Assembly: GCA_018242295.1 (NCBI GenBank)
Contig: JAFECE010000004.1
Location: forward strand, 124,001-188,000
Direction of reading: 5' to 3'
DNA length: 64,000 bases
DNA from: Pseudomonadota bacterium
GTDB lineage: Bacteria; Pseudomonadota; Alphaproteobacteria; Rhizobiales; Hyphomicrobiaceae
Shown here: positions 14,597-25,835 of the stretch, in pieces
Numbering within the stretch: position 1 is the first letter of the stretch
How the letters are laid out: each line of letters begins with the position of its first letter
Made by a program: the position numbers and the translations under genes
Notes under the pieces: generated by a model
Told to the model about the DNA's origin: nothing
What the model saw: the letters and a program-made list of their open reading frames with translations, nothing else
The model's database searches: none

Positions 14597-15634
14597 TCAG
14601 AGAGACGCATCCCAAATGAGATCGAGTGACTCGGTCGCAGGGCCCGTCGCCTCGTAGCCGCGCGCGACCAGCCGGCCCTCTCTGGCATCGGCAACCATCG
14701 CGAGGCGCGTCTTCTCGTTCAGCACCGGCGGCTGAAGCCACGCGAACTGGCGATCGAACTGCGGCTCCGTTCCCCTCATCACATCCGCCCGATCGTGGCT
14801 GCATTCACCGCGCGACTGACCGGGCCAGCCCGGCTCATCCCAGTGATTGGCAGCCACCGCGTCTTGGCTGCGCACGCGCGCCGCAGACTCGCTGCGTTCG
14901 ATGACGGCCGTTTCGTCCGCCGAGATGCCCGCAAGTGTGAAGATCGCCGGCGTCGAAATCGGCCGCTCGCTCAACATTTGGCGCGCATCTTCGAAATCGC
15001 GCGCCTCCTCGGCAACCTTGCGTAAGAGATGCGCGGGCGTCGGATGCGGCATTTTCCAGACGCGGCGGCGGTTCGCAGCCCAATCCAGGTAGAAAAGCCC
15101 GGTCGGATCACGCATCGGGGCTTGATTGAGAGATGCGGAAAAGCGGCCGGGCGCCATAACTTGTAGAACCCCGGTATAGCCGGGCCACGTCATCACCGCG
15201 AACGGCCCGGCTGGCGCACCGTTGACCTTCGCGCAGACAATATTGCGGCCGAGCCCCGGCGTTTTCCAATCGAGAACGCGAATGAGCCGCGCCGTGCGCC
15301 CATCGGGCGACGGCGCCGCCCGGCAGGTGCACGCCCATTCATAGTTGATCGAAAAGAAGTATGCGCCCGGCCGGCCAAGCACGCGCGCGATCGTGTCGAT
15401 CTCATCGAGATGCTCGTTGTTCCAGCGCACGAGCCACGCCCGGGAAACCCTGTCGAGGCCGGCAAGCAGCCGCCGCGGATAGCGCCGCGTCGCGATGTCG
15501 AGAAGCGCATGTGTCTTGTCGGGAGCGGCTCGGAGCGTCGCAAGCGGGAAGTCCGGTCCCGTCTCGACAACGGGAATGGACGCAAGCGCGCTGATCCCGG
15601 ACGCCGGTCTCAAACCCCTAGCAGGAACTCCCAT
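14597..15634 (-). CDS. Ntn-hydrolase related to acid ceramidase / acyl-CoA:6-APA acyltransferase families
   Basis: A 345-residue protein of the N-terminal-nucleophile hydrolase type. The string EWACTCRAA followed by a turn and RLIRVLDW matches the nucleophile cysteine and the G/R-x-LDW segment of linear amide C-N hydrolases (penicillin/choloylglycine, NAAA and acid ceramidase groups). FAVMTWPGYTGVLQVMAPG and SLNQAPMRD fit the following strands. These enzymes self-cleave before the cysteine, here near residue 100. The ATG 15634 has a purine-rich GAGAGGCGGAG upstream. The amide substrate is unknown; an N-acyl lipid or a signalling amide is possible. Confidence 0.65.
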   Translation of the reverse strand: MGVPARGLRPASGISALASIPVVETGPDFPLATLRAAPDKTHALLDIATRRYPRRLLAGLDRVSRAWLVRWNNEHLDEIDTIARVLGRPGAYFFSINYEWACTCRAAPSPDGRTARLIRVLDWKTPGLGRNIVCAKVNGAPAGPFAVMTWPGYTGVLQVMAPGRFSASLNQAPMRDPTGLFYLDWAANRRRVWKMPHPTPAHLLRKVAEEARDFEDARQMLSERPISTPAIFTLAGISADETAVIERSESAARVRSQDAVAANHWDEPGWPGQSRGECSHDRADVMRGTEPQFDRQFAWLQPPVLNEKTRLAMVADAREGRLVARGYEATGPATESLDLIWDASL

Positions 15635-15868
15635 GAATGCTCCGCCTCTCCCTCGAGTTGCCGGCACACTGCCCTCGGAACCGGGCCCACAAATTTAAGA
15701 ATTACAGCGCCGTTTCCGATCACTAGAGATATGGCCGAAACGCCGCATGGCAATTGACAATGCGCTTCAATTCGACAATAAACCGCCCCTACCGTGGGCA
15801 GGAAAACTGTCCGCGCTGAAAGCGCTGCCCGAGGCTCCGCTAGCACTGGCTAGCATTCCCTTGAAAGT

Positions 15869-15919
15869 CCACCTGTTTTAAGGTGGCGCCACAGGGCGCG
15901 GCAACAGGCCTAAAAGGCC
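15869..15919 (+). promoter_or_regulatory. rplU leader with two hairpins
   Basis: CCACCT (15869-15874) pairs with AGGTGG (15881-15886) and GGCCT (15907-15911) with AGGCC (15915-15919). They sit in the untranslated leader just before rplU; the second ends 14 nt before the ATG and near the AAGGA. Ribosomal protein operons are often feedback-controlled through such leaders. No known class is recognised, so the regulatory role is inference. Confidence 0.4.
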
Positions 15920-15933
15920 GAAAGGACGAAGCC

Positions 15934-16248
15934 ATGTACGCTGTCATCAAGACAGGCGGCAAGCAATACCGCGTTTCCAAGGACGATGTCGTTACGATTG
16001 AGCGCGTATCGGGCGACGCTGGCGCCAAGGTCGAGTTCGACCAGGTGCTGATGGTCGGCTCGGGCGCAAGCGTTACGATTGGAGCTCCCGTCGTTTCGGG
16101 CGCCAAGGTCATCGCTGAGCTGGTCAAGCAATCGCGCGGACCGAAGCTGATCGCTTTCAAAAAGCGCCGCCGTAAGAACTCTCGCCGGAAGAAGGGCCAC
16201 CGTCAGGACCTTTCCGTCGTGCGCATTACCGACATCACAGGCGCGTAA
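15934..16248 (+). CDS. rplU: 50S ribosomal protein L21
   Basis: A 104-residue L21 starting [20 protein letters not shown], the universal start of the family. The C-terminus has the basic [17 protein letters not shown] segment that binds 23S rRNA. Length is as usual. AAGGA stands upstream of ATG 15934; an earlier in-frame ATG has no conserved sequence. rpmA follows after 30 bp, the standard pair. Confidence 0.98.
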   Translation: MYAVIKTGGKQYRVSKDDVVTIERVSGDAGAKVEFDQVLMVGSGASVTIGAPVVSGAKVIAELVKQSRGPKLIAFKKRRRKNSRRKKGHRQDLSVVRITDITGA

Positions 16249-16278
16249 CGAGCCGCCGCTCCATTCGAGGACTTTGAA

Positions 16279-16551
16279 ATGGCACAAAAGAAAGCAGGCG
16301 GTTCGACACGTAACGGCCGCGATTCCGAAAGCAAACGCCTCGGCATCAAACGTTACGGCGGTGAATACGTCATTCCCGGCAACATCCTTTGCCGCCAGCG
16401 CGGAACGCAGTGGCATCCCGGCGCCGGCGTCGGCATGGGAACCGACCACACCATCTTCGCCGTCGAAGAAGGCACGGTTGAATTCGCAACCAAGCGAAAC
16501 GGCCGCATCTATATCTCCGTGAAGCCCGCCAAGCCCATCGCAGCGGAATAA
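16279..16551 (+). CDS. rpmA: 50S ribosomal protein L27
   Basis: A 90-residue L27, [20 protein letters not shown], with the flexible N-terminus that reaches the peptidyl-transferase centre. [10 protein letters not shown] and [10 protein letters not shown] are conserved. There is no N-terminal extension of the kind cleaved in Firmicutes. It is cotranscribed with rplU and followed by a terminator at 16620. Confidence 0.98.
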   Translation: MAQKKAGGSTRNGRDSESKRLGIKRYGGEYVIPGNILCRQRGTQWHPGAGVGMGTDHTIFAVEEGTVEFATKRNGRIYISVKPAKPIAAE

Positions 16552-16619
16552 TCTTCTCGTGCGATTGGCGGCAGCTCCGCATCAGCGGATCCGCCAGACG
16601 CATGAATCATCACGACCAT

Positions 16620-16653
16620 GGGGATGGCTCTGCCGTCCCCTTTTGCCTTTTTG
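16620..16653 (+). terminator. intrinsic terminator after rpmA
   Basis: GGGGATGG (16620-16627) pairs with CCGTCCCC (16633-16640) with one G-T wobble and a 5-nt loop, followed by TTTTGCCTTTTT. It separates rplU-rpmA from the acetyltransferase and obgE, which therefore need partial readthrough or another promoter. Confidence 0.7.
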
Positions 16654-16699
16654 GACGCCCGTCCATTTCGTGAACTGAATTTCGCGGTTAACCGTGGCC

Positions 16700-18258
<1,559 letters not shown>

Positions 18259-18362
18259 AGCACGACCAATCGGAACGGATCGCTTGCTCCGTGCGCGCAA
18301 CTCACTCACAATCGGTACGTGAGATTGTAGCGCCGTAGACAAGCATCCAGGAAACATCGCGC

Positions 18363-19460
18363 ATGACCCACTCCGGCCGAACCCCCGTGTGGACATGGGC
18401 TGTCCCCGTTTTCGGACTTCTGTTTTTCGTTGCGGCGTCGGCAGTGGGATTTGGCGAAGATTTCGCCACTCACCCGCTGGGCTTAGCGATATCCCTGATC
18501 TTGATCCCTGTGATTATCGGCACGGTTTTCGCGGCCGTCTACCATGCCGAGGACGTCGCACATATCATGGGCGAGCCGCTTGGCACGCTCGTACTGACCA
18601 TCGCCGTCACAGTCATCGAGTTGGCCCTCATCGTTTCGTTGATGTTGGCGGGCAAGGCGACGCCGACCCTGGTGCGCGAGACCGTCTTCGCCGTCATCAT
18701 GATCGTCACGACAGGCCTCGTCGGACTCTGCATCGTGGTTGGCGGCATTCGCTATCGCGAGCAAAGGTTCGACGTCACGTCGGCAAAAATCTATCTCGCC
18801 GTGCTGATCGTACTGACGACGTTGACGATCATTCTGCCGAATTACACGACGACGGTGCCCGGCGGTCTCTATTCCGAGAGCCAGCTGATGTTCGTCAGCA
18901 TTGTCACCATCGCGCTCTATTCGGTGTTTCTCTACACACAGACGGTCCTGCACCGGGGCTACTTCGTCGGCGAGCATCCGGAAAAGACCGGCGCCCCGGC
19001 GAGCCAGGGCAAGCTCGCGCTCGCGGCGCTTCTGCTTTGTGTTGCTCTGGCCACTGTCGTGTTGCTGGCAAAACTGGTCGCCGTGGTGATTGATGTCGGC
19101 GTGTCGAGGTTCGATGCACCGGAGAGCATCAGCGGGGTCATCATCGCACTGATCGTGCTGACGCCGGAATCGATCTCCGCCGTTCGCGCTGCGCGGAAGA
19201 ACGACCTCCAGAAGAGCCTCAACCTGGCGCTCGGATCGTCGCTGGCGACCATCGGGCTGACGATCCCGGCGATCGCTGCAGCCAATCTTTTCATTCACAA
19301 GCCGCTCATTCTCGGCCTCGATACGAACGACCTCGTGCTGGTCGTCATGACGTTCGCAACGAGCATCCTGACGTTCAGTACCGGACGCACCAATGTGCTT
19401 TTCGGCTTCCTTCACCTTGTGATCTTCGGCACATTCATGTTCTTGACGTTCGTCCCGTAA
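18363..19460 (+). CDS. calcium/proton exchanger (CaCA family, ChaA-like)
   Basis: A 365-residue inner-membrane antiporter exporting Ca2+ (possibly also Na+ or K+) against protons. About eleven hydrophobic helices are visible, with the two alpha repeats carrying acidic motifs: GEPLGTLVLTIAVTVIELAL in the first half and the LTPESISAVRAAR segment in the second. The E in these repeats binds the ion. AGGAAA precedes ATG 18363. It is inserted between obgE and proB; many relatives have it elsewhere. The opposite strand is open for long stretches, a product of the codon bias. Confidence 0.88.
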   Translation: MTHSGRTPVWTWAVPVFGLLFFVAASAVGFGEDFATHPLGLAISLILIPVIIGTVFAAVYHAEDVAHIMGEPLGTLVLTIAVTVIELALIVSLMLAGKATPTLVRETVFAVIMIVTTGLVGLCIVVGGIRYREQRFDVTSAKIYLAVLIVLTTLTIILPNYTTTVPGGLYSESQLMFVSIVTIALYSVFLYTQTVLHRGYFVGEHPEKTGAPASQGKLALAALLLCVALATVVLLAKLVAVVIDVGVSRFDAPESISGVIIALIVLTPESISAVRAARKNDLQKSLNLALGSSLATIGLTIPAIAAANLFIHKPLILGLDTNDLVLVVMTFATSILTFSTGRTNVLFGFLHLVIFGTFMFLTFVP

Positions 19461-19603
19461 GGCCGAATTAGCCATTCGGGCCTGCAATTGGTAAAAAACG
19501 CGTCGGCATTGCCGCTATGCGGCCCCTGCCCCTTGCCGGAATGCCCGCATTTGCAGATAAGCAGGCCATAACCCGCTTCCCGCTGCCTTTTTTCGAGATG
19601 GAA

Positions 19604-20764
19604 ATGGCCCACCCGTCAGCATCCGATGCCACGACGCTCACCGCGCGCCCTGAATGGGCCGAGGCTCGGCGCATCGTGGTCAAAATCGGCTCCGCCCTAC
19701 TGACGGACCGTGCCACGGGTCGCATCAAGTCCGCCTGGCTGAACTCTCTGCTGGACGATGTCGCCGAACTCGCCAAAGCGGGCAAGGAAATCGTCCTCGT
19801 ATCATCAGGGTCGATTGCTCTCGGCCGCCACGCCCTGAAACTCCCGAAGGGTCCCTTGGAGCTCGAACAGAGCCAGGCGGCGGCCGCCGTCGGCCAGATC
19901 AGCCTCGCCCACGCCTATCAGGAACTCGCCGCCGCGCGTGGGCTGACGGCTGCCCAGGTGCTTCTGACGCTCGGCGACACCGAAGAGCGCCAGCGCTATT
20001 TGAACGCCCGCAACACGATCGAAGTGCTGCTGGCGCTCAAGGCCATTCCCGTCGTCAACGAAAACGATACCGTCGCGACGGCGGAAATCCGCTACGGCGA
20101 CAACGATCGGCTTTCTGCGCGCGTCGCCTCGATGGTGTCGGCTGATTGCCTCGTCCTCTTGTCCGACATCGACGGGCTCTATACCGCGCCCCCGAACGAC
20201 GATCCCAGCGCCGTGCACATTCCCCTCGTGACGGAGATCACGCCCGAGATCGAGGCGATGGCTGGTGATGCCGGAACCGAGCTTTCCAAAGGCGGCATGA
20301 AGACCAAAATCACGGCCGGCAAAATCGCCCTCGCCGCCGGCACCGACATGGTCATCACTTCCGGCAAAATCTACCACCCCTTGCGCGCCATTTCGGAAGG
20401 TGCACGCGTCACGTGGTTTATCGCCAAGTCCGACCCCGTCACCGCGAAGAAGCGCTGGATTTCGGGCCAGCTCGTACCGAACGGCCAGATCTTCCTCGAT
20501 GCTGGAGCCGAGAAAGCGCTCATGACTGGCAAAAGCCTGCTGCCGGCCGGCGTCACCCGCATTGACGGCACATTTGGCCGTGGCGATGCCGTTATCATCC
20601 GCTCGGCGGACGGCCGCGAACTCGGCCGGGGCCTTGTCGCCTATGCGGCGGACGAAGCCCGGCGTATCATGGGAAAACGATCCGGTGAGATTGCCGCGAT
20701 ACTCGGTTACGAAGGACGCGACACGCTTATTCACCGGGACGATATGGCGTTGACGAGGACGTGA
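19604..20764 (+). CDS. proB: glutamate 5-kinase
   Basis: ProB catalyses the first step of proline synthesis, ATP-dependent phosphorylation of glutamate. The kinase domain (about 1-260) has [21 protein letters not shown] and [16 protein letters not shown]; a PUA domain follows (from about 280). Length is 386 residues, near the family norm. The start is uncertain: ATG 19598 and 19604 are both possible after a purine-rich stretch and the frame stays open to 19517. proA begins 4 bp after the stop, so the two are cotranscribed and the acyl phosphate is handed over directly. Confidence 0.95.
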   Translation: MAHPSASDATTLTARPEWAEARRIVVKIGSALLTDRATGRIKSAWLNSLLDDVAELAKAGKEIVLVSSGSIALGRHALKLPKGPLELEQSQAAAAVGQISLAHAYQELAAARGLTAAQVLLTLGDTEERQRYLNARNTIEVLLALKAIPVVNENDTVATAEIRYGDNDRLSARVASMVSADCLVLLSDIDGLYTAPPNDDPSAVHIPLVTEITPEIEAMAGDAGTELSKGGMKTKITAGKIALAAGTDMVITSGKIYHPLRAISEGARVTWFIAKSDPVTAKKRWISGQLVPNGQIFLDAGAEKALMTGKSLLPAGVTRIDGTFGRGDAVIIRSADGRELGRGLVAYAADEARRIMGKRSGEIAAILGYEGRDTLIHRDDMALTRT

Positions 20765-20768
20765 GGCG

Positions 20769-22055
20769 ATGAACAGACCGGAGCGCATCGAGAACGATAC
20801 CACCGCGTTGATGCGCGGCATCGGCGAGGCCGCGAAGGCCGCCAGCCGACGGCTCGCAATCGCCACACCGGAAGAGAAGAACAACGCGCTCAAGGCCGCA
20901 GCCAAAGCCCTGCGGGCCGCAACACCTGCAATTCTCGCCGCCAACGCCAAGGACGTCGAAGCAGCGAAGGCTGCCGGACGCCCGGCATCGTTCGTCGACC
21001 GGCTCCTGCTCAATGAAAAGCGCGTCGCCGGCATCGCCAAGGGACTCGAGGAAATCGCCGAGTTGCCCGACCCCATCGGCACCGTACTTGCCGAATGGAC
21101 ACGCCCGAACGGCTTGAAGTTCCAACGCGTGCGCGTTCCCTTAGGGACGATCGGCATCATCTACGAAAGCCGCCCCAACGTGACGGCCGACGCAGGAGCG
21201 CTCTCGCTGAAAGCGGGCAACGCATCGATTTTGCGTGGCGGCTCGGAAAGCCACCATTCGAGCGTCGCCATTCACGCCTGCCTCGTCGAAGGACTGCGCG
21301 CCGCGGGACTTCCTGAAGCCGCAATTCAGCTCGTTCCGACGACGGATCGCGAAGCAGTCGGCGCCATGCTACGCGGCCTCGACGGCGCGGTCGATGTCAT
21401 CGTTCCTCGCGGCGGCAAAAGCCTCGTTCAACGTGTGCAGGAAGAAGCGCGCGTTCCCGTCTTTGCGCATCTCGAAGGCATCTGTCACACTTACGTCGAC
21501 AAAGCCGCCAACATCGACATCGCCCTCCCCATCGTCGTCAACGCCAAGATGCGGCGGACGGGCGTCTGCGGCGCGACCGAGTGCCTGCTCATCGATAAGA
21601 ATGCCAAGAGCGACTTCGTCGCCCCACTGGTGAAAGCTCTATTGGACGAAGGCTGCGAAGTTCGCGGCGATGCCATCGTGCAAAAGGTCGATCTGCGCGT
21701 CAAACCGGCTTCGAACGAGGATTTCGGCAAGGAATTCCTTGAGCCGATCATCGCCGTCAAAATGGTCGACGGCGTCGACGAAGCCATCGATCACATTGCC
21801 CGCTACGGCTCGCAGCATACCGACGCCATCATCACCGAGTCCGAGGAAACTGCCGAACGCTTCCTCGACCGCGTGGACTCGGCCATCGTCCTCGTCAACG
21901 CCTCGACGCAATTTGCCGATGGCGGCGAATTCGGCTTTGGCGGCGAGATCGGCATCGCAACCGGCAAGATGCACGCACGCGGACCTGTCGGCGTCGAGCA
22001 ATTGACGAGCTTCAAGTATAAGGTGCGCGGCAACGGCCAGATCAGGCCGAAGTGA
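20769..22055 (+). CDS. proA: glutamate-5-semialdehyde dehydrogenase
   Basis: ProA reduces glutamyl-5-phosphate with NADPH to the semialdehyde, the second step of proline synthesis. The catalytic cysteine is in [33 protein letters not shown] and [15 protein letters not shown] are typical. With 428 residues it is full length. GTGAGGCG lies right before ATG 20769. proC, which would finish the pathway, is not in the window. Confidence 0.97.
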   Translation: MNRPERIENDTTALMRGIGEAAKAASRRLAIATPEEKNNALKAAAKALRAATPAILAANAKDVEAAKAAGRPASFVDRLLLNEKRVAGIAKGLEEIAELPDPIGTVLAEWTRPNGLKFQRVRVPLGTIGIIYESRPNVTADAGALSLKAGNASILRGGSESHHSSVAIHACLVEGLRAAGLPEAAIQLVPTTDREAVGAMLRGLDGAVDVIVPRGGKSLVQRVQEEARVPVFAHLEGICHTYVDKAANIDIALPIVVNAKMRRTGVCGATECLLIDKNAKSDFVAPLVKALLDEGCEVRGDAIVQKVDLRVKPASNEDFGKEFLEPIIAVKMVDGVDEAIDHIARYGSQHTDAIITESEETAERFLDRVDSAIVLVNASTQFADGGEFGFGGEIGIATGKMHARGPVGVEQLTSFKYKVRGNGQIRPK

Positions 22056-22080
22056 TGAATCGCGGAGAGGCACCTCTGAG

Positions 22081-22734
22081 TTGACGCGAAAGATTCCGCT
22101 GCAGAGCTTCGGCTCCCTTCGCGTCAAAACCCCTGTCTGTCTTCCGGGGCAACGCATAGGTGTGATGGGAGGCACATTTAATCCTCCCCACGATGGCCAT
22201 CGCATCGCTGCCGAAGCGGCGATGAAGCGGCTGAAGCTTGATCAGGTCTGGTGGCTCATCACCCCGGGCAACCCTCTCAAATCAAACAACGGACTTCCCC
22301 CGCTCCACGGCCGCATGAACCTCGTCCAAGCCTTCGCGCGCGGGCCGAAGATGAAAATCACGGGCTTCGAGCGCGAGCTCGGCACCCGCTACACCGCCGG
22401 AACGCTGTCGTTTCTAAAGCAGCGCTATCCCGCCATCCGCTTCGTCTGGATCATGGGCGCCGACAACCTCGCCCACTTCGACCGCTGGCAGCATTGGCGG
22501 CACATTGCCGACATCATGCCGATCGCGGTCGTCGATCGCCCCGGCTGGCGCCACGCCGGCTTATCCTCACCCGCTGCCCGCACCCTCGAACGCTACCGCG
22601 TCCCTGAGTCCGAAGCGGCGATTTTGGCCGATCTTCACCCCCCTGCCTGGATGCTTCTGACCATTCGCCTTTCTGGACTTTCCTCGACCGCCCTGCGCGG
22701 TGCAGCGGCGCCAATCATGGCACTGAATGACTAA
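22081..22734 (+). CDS. nadD: nicotinate-nucleotide adenylyltransferase
   Basis: NadD joins nicotinate mononucleotide with ATP to deaminated NAD. Nucleotidyltransferase motifs are GGTFNPPHDGH (HxGH-type, about residue 30) and the closing LSSTALR (ISSTxxR). WWLITPGNPLK and IWIMGADNL-like FVWIMGADNLAHF bind the substrates. The start is TTG 22081 with GGAGAGG about 13 nt upstream; the N-terminal extension of about 25 residues before the core is common in Rhizobiales. Part of the obgE-proBA-nadD-rsfS-rlmH run. Confidence 0.95.
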   Translation: MTRKIPLQSFGSLRVKTPVCLPGQRIGVMGGTFNPPHDGHRIAAEAAMKRLKLDQVWWLITPGNPLKSNNGLPPLHGRMNLVQAFARGPKMKITGFERELGTRYTAGTLSFLKQRYPAIRFVWIMGADNLAHFDRWQHWRHIADIMPIAVVDRPGWRHAGLSSPAARTLERYRVPESEAAILADLHPPAWMLLTIRLSGLSSTALRGAAAPIMALND

Positions 22735-22847
22735 ATCATTGACTTGCATGACACTTTTGCGACAGCCCGGCCCTGATTTCCAATTGCAGCCCGGCGCGAC
22801 GCCCATTAATATCCCGGGTGCTCCGGATCGTCCGGACCTTGAAAGAC

Positions 22848-23309
22848 ATGCGGGACCAACCAGCAAAGGACGTTCGCCGCTTGATTCGAACCACAACCGA
22901 GGCCGCCCGTAAGGGCTCCTCTCTCGCCACGTCCGCCGCCCCGGCGCCGGACTCGGCCGCCCTGCTCGATGATGTCGTCCGTTGGCTTGACGACGCGAAG
23001 GCAGAGGAAATCGTCTCCCTTCCCCTCAAAGGCAAATCCGCACTGGGCGATTATATGGTCGTCGCGTCGGGCCGTAATGACCGGCACGTTGGCGCCATCG
23101 CCGAGCAGCTGCGCGAGAAGCTCAAGGCGCGTGGCGAATCGCGCGTCAGGGTCGAAGGCTTGGGCGCCTGCGATTGGGTGCTGATCGACACCGGCGACGT
23201 GATCGTTCACGTCTTCCGGCCCGAGGTCCGCGAATTCTATAATCTCGAAAAGATGTGGCAGGCCGAGATCCCGCCGGATGCATCGCGCGGCGACTCCTCG
23301 CAGCACTGA
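22848..23309 (+). CDS. rsfS: ribosomal silencing factor RsfS
   Basis: RsfS binds L14 and stops 30S-50S joining when nutrients are short. The core, from about residue 36, contains DDVVRWLDDAKAEEIVSLPL, GDYMVVASGRNDRHVGAIAE, VEGLGACDWVLIDTGDVIVH and VFRPEVREFYNLEKMW, all typical. ATG 22848 is a choice; GTG 22818 in the same frame would add 10 residues, and neither has a good Shine-Dalgarno. The extra N-terminal 35 residues are poorly conserved. It is followed by rlmH as usual. Confidence 0.95.
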   Translation: MRDQPAKDVRRLIRTTTEAARKGSSLATSAAPAPDSAALLDDVVRWLDDAKAEEIVSLPLKGKSALGDYMVVASGRNDRHVGAIAEQLREKLKARGESRVRVEGLGACDWVLIDTGDVIVHVFRPEVREFYNLEKMWQAEIPPDASRGDSSQH

Positions 23310-23379
23310 TTGCGCGGACTGAGAAGAGTACTTTCGGCGGACGCGGCCGCGCATCTTCGGCCGCGCTAACGGGCGATTG

Positions 23380-23862
23380 ATGCGCATCGCGATTTCGGCG
23401 GTCGGGAAACTGAAGGACGCCGAAGAACGCGCGATCGTCGAGCGTTACGCCAAACGCCTCAACGGCGCCGGTAAATCGCTCGGCCTCGGCCCGGTCGAAA
23501 TTCGTGAGTTCCCCGAAAGCCGCGCGCCCGGCGCCGACGAGCGCAAACGCGATGAAGCTGCGCGCCTCCTCAAGGACATCGGCGCGGGCGACGTCGCCGT
23601 CGCACTCGACCCGTTGGGACGATCTCTGACGAGCGAAGCCTTCGCCGCCTACATTCGCGACACACGCGATGGCGGCGCGAAAACCTGCCACTTCCTGATT
23701 GGTGGCCCCGACGGCCACGGCGACGCCGTTCTGGGTGCGGTGGCGATGAAGCTATCACTTGGCGCACTCACCCTTCCGCACGGCCTCGCCCGCGTCGTCC
23801 TCGCGGAACAGCTTTACCGAGCCGCGACCATCCTTTCCGGACATCCCTACCATCGAGCATGA
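23380..23862 (+). CDS. rlmH: 23S rRNA pseudouridine-1915 N3-methyltransferase RlmH
   Basis: RlmH methylates pseudouridine 1915 in helix 69 of 23S rRNA in assembled ribosomes. The SPOUT-type knot is evident from CHFLIGGPDGHG and the C-terminal signature LARVVLAEQLYRAATIL-SGHPYHR. Length 160 is standard. ATG 23380 (MRIAISAVGK) fits the family; a TTG just before it is also in frame. The following glycosylase gene begins 40 bp downstream. Confidence 0.95.
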   Translation: MRIAISAVGKLKDAEERAIVERYAKRLNGAGKSLGLGPVEIREFPESRAPGADERKRDEAARLLKDIGAGDVAVALDPLGRSLTSEAFAAYIRDTRDGGAKTCHFLIGGPDGHGDAVLGAVAMKLSLGALTLPHGLARVVLAEQLYRAATILSGHPYHRA

Positions 23863-23902
23863 GATCACGAGAAATTCAGTCAGCTGCATAGGGACCTCCA
23901 GA

Positions 23903-24415
23903 ATGGAAGTGCTGTCGAAATATAGCTTTCTCCCGATCGTCGGCCCCAACGCGCGTCTTCTGGTCCTCGGGACTTTGCCGGGCGAGGTATCATTAGAGCT
24001 TCAGCAATACTACGGCCATGCCCGCAATCAATTCTGGCCAATTCTTGCAGAGATATGCGGAGAAGATCTTCCATCAGCATATCCCGATCGAGTCGAAATG
24101 GTGCGGCGGAGTAAAGTTGCCCTATGGGACGTTCTGCATAGTGCCGAAAGAAGCGGAACGGCACTCGACTCTGCTATCAAAAACGAATGCGCCAACGATT
24201 TTGCCAGCTTCTTTCGCCAACATCCGATGATCCGAACCGTCGCTTTCAACGGAAACAACGCGCACAAATTTTTTAAGCGACACGTACAGAAAAAGCAGGA
24301 TCTCCCGTCTGATCTCGTTTTGTTGCCCTCCTTGCCGTCTACCAGTCCGGCATTTGCTAGGGCTCCGGCAACAAAAGCTGCCAAATGGCGGGAGATACTC
24401 GCAGCCGCCCTCTGA
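23903..24415 (+). CDS. DNA-deoxyinosine (hypoxanthine) glycosylase, UDG superfamily
   Basis: A 170-residue base-excision glycosylase of the uracil-DNA glycosylase superfamily, family 6 type. LLVLGTLPGEVSLELQQYYG then HARNQFWPIL is the family motif 1 region (GSxPG with YYxHxxNxFW), VALWDVLHSAERSGTALD follows, and VAFNGNNAHKFF and LPSTSPAFA end the fold. Members remove hypoxanthine and sometimes uracil. I chose ATG 23903 since homology starts there; the frame is open back into rlmH. Substrate preference is from the family and not from residues I can test. Confidence 0.85.
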   Translation: MEVLSKYSFLPIVGPNARLLVLGTLPGEVSLELQQYYGHARNQFWPILAEICGEDLPSAYPDRVEMVRRSKVALWDVLHSAERSGTALDSAIKNECANDFASFFRQHPMIRTVAFNGNNAHKFFKRHVQKKQDLPSDLVLLPSLPSTSPAFARAPATKAAKWREILAAAL

Positions 24416-24430
24416 CATCGCGTGGAATAC

Positions 24431-25255
24431 TCAAGACTTCCGCGTGAAATAATCGATCGCGAACTGCGGCAAAGCCCGCCGCATGGCAACCGCAATATAT
24501 GTCGGCGTCGTAACGTAATAGTGCCGCCGCGGCCGCGCACTTTCGACGGCGTGAATAAGACGCTTGCTCACCGCTTCGGGCTCGAGCTTGAACGTCGCTT
24601 TCCCGCCAGCCTGCATCGCCGCGATGCGCGCCTGATAGACATCCCGATGCGGTGAATTCTCGATATCGACCGTCGCAAGCAGCCGTGCGAGTGCGTGTTC
24701 GACGAACCGCGACCGGATCGGTCCCGGCTCGATCAGAGAAACAGAAACTCCCGATCCCTCGAGCTCGAGCCGCAGCGACGTCGTCAACGCTTCGAGCGCG
24801 AACTTCGAAGCGCAATAAGCTCCGCGATACGGAGCAACCACCAGTCCGAGCACGGACGAACAGTTGACGATGCGCCCCGATCCGTTCTTGCGCATCGACG
24901 GAATGAGCCGCCGCGTCAGATCGTGCGTGCCGATGACGTTGACCTCGAACTGCTCGCGCAGGAGCTTCGGGTTGAGATCCTCGATAGCACCCGGCTGTGC
25001 AAAGGCAGCGTTATTGAACAGCGCGTCGATCTTTCCGCGCGTCATCTCCAGCGCCCTGATGGCGCACGTCGCGATCGATTGAGGATCGGCAAGCTCAAGA
25101 GGCAATGCTTCGATGCCGAGGAAATTCTTGAGCCGCGCCAGATCTTCAGACTTGCGGGCGGTCGCGATCACGCGCCAGCCACGCTCGCGCATCGTCCGCG
25201 CCGCGTCGAGACCGATGCCGGACGAACATCCGGTGATGAGAATAGAACGAGTCAT
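24431..25255 (-). CDS. short-chain dehydrogenase/reductase
   Basis: A 274-residue SDR oxidoreductase of classical type. RSILITGCSSGIGLDAA binds NAD(P), with Arg after the second strand (ATARKSEDL) favouring NADPH. NCSSV holds the catalytic Ser, YRGAYCASKFAL the YxxxK, and FNNAAFAQ the structural Asn. ATG 25255 has CGGAGC upstream. Such enzymes act on steroids, fatty acids or other alcohols; there is no adjacent pathway to narrow this. It converges on the glycosylase gene with a 15-bp gap. Confidence 0.85.
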   Translation of the reverse strand: MTRSILITGCSSGIGLDAARTMRERGWRVIATARKSEDLARLKNFLGIEALPLELADPQSIATCAIRALEMTRGKIDALFNNAAFAQPGAIEDLNPKLLREQFEVNVIGTHDLTRRLIPSMRKNGSGRIVNCSSVLGLVVAPYRGAYCASKFALEALTTSLRLELEGSGVSVSLIEPGPIRSRFVEHALARLLATVDIENSPHRDVYQARIAAMQAGGKATFKLEPEAVSKRLIHAVESARPRRHYYVTTPTYIAVAMRRALPQFAIDYFTRKS

Positions 25256-25422
25256 TGGGCTCCGGCCGTTGCGCCGATCCGAACTTAGCACGAAGCTATG
25301 CGTATCACCTCGGTGCAGTCCCGAATCAGAAAGTCCGCCGGATTTTAGCGCGTTCCGCGGCGCGCATCCCGGCCCGCAAGCACGGTCGTTGCGCTCGGGC
25401 CGACGATGCCGCCCCGACCCGG

Positions 25423-25815
25423 CTATTTCTTGAACTTCACGAGCACGTGGCCGTCATCCGCCCGGAGCGTCAGCACGTCGCCCTCCACGGCGAAGGAACG
25501 CGCGGCTTCGAGCGCCGTGAAGTATTGAGTTTCGATGTCGGACTTGCCTTCGCACGCCATCTTCGTCGCCGCCAAAGGACCGATCTGAATGGCATCGTCC
25601 TCGATGGAAATCGGACCGCTGAAGCGGTTGCAGCCGCCGGTCCCCGAAACCTTTTCCGTCGTGTAGTCGAAGGTTAGCCCGTCCACGGGCTTGCCGTTGA
25701 GTTCGGTCGCGACCCAACTGGCAGCCAACGGACCATCCTCGTCGTCGCCGGCGAACGCCGGACCACTCATCGCCAACGCCAGCGCGCCAAAGAGCATCGC
25801 CCTCATGTATCGCAT
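25423..25815 (-). CDS. secreted META-domain protein (HslJ-like)
   Basis: A 130-residue protein with a clear signal peptide (MLFGALALAMSGPAFA, cleavage after AFA) and a META domain: SWVATELNGKPV, GTGGCNRFSGPISIEDD, LAATKMACEG, and a C-terminal DDGHVLVKFKK. The two Cys can form the domain disulfide. META proteins such as HslJ are envelope proteins linked to stress or drug tolerance, with unclear biochemistry. The stop of the gene is 168 bp from the SDR start; mcd lies 20 bp upstream on the same strand, so it may be cotranscribed with mcd. Confidence 0.85.
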   Translation of the reverse strand: MRYMRAMLFGALALAMSGPAFAGDDEDGPLAASWVATELNGKPVDGLTFDYTTEKVSGTGGCNRFSGPISIEDDAIQIGPLAATKMACEGKSDIETQYFTALEAARSFAVEGDVLTLRADDGHVLVKFKK

Positions 25816-25835
25816 GTGCCTTTGCCCCCGAGCGA

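Noticed and set aside
18483-19487. A 334-codon frame antisense to the Ca2+/H+ antiporter
   Set aside because: Extremely charged (Asp, Arg, His), the complement of hydrophobic codons; not a protein.
19805-21160. A 451-codon frame antisense to proB and proA
   Set aside because: Shadow of two certain genes; spans both and has no recognisable motif.
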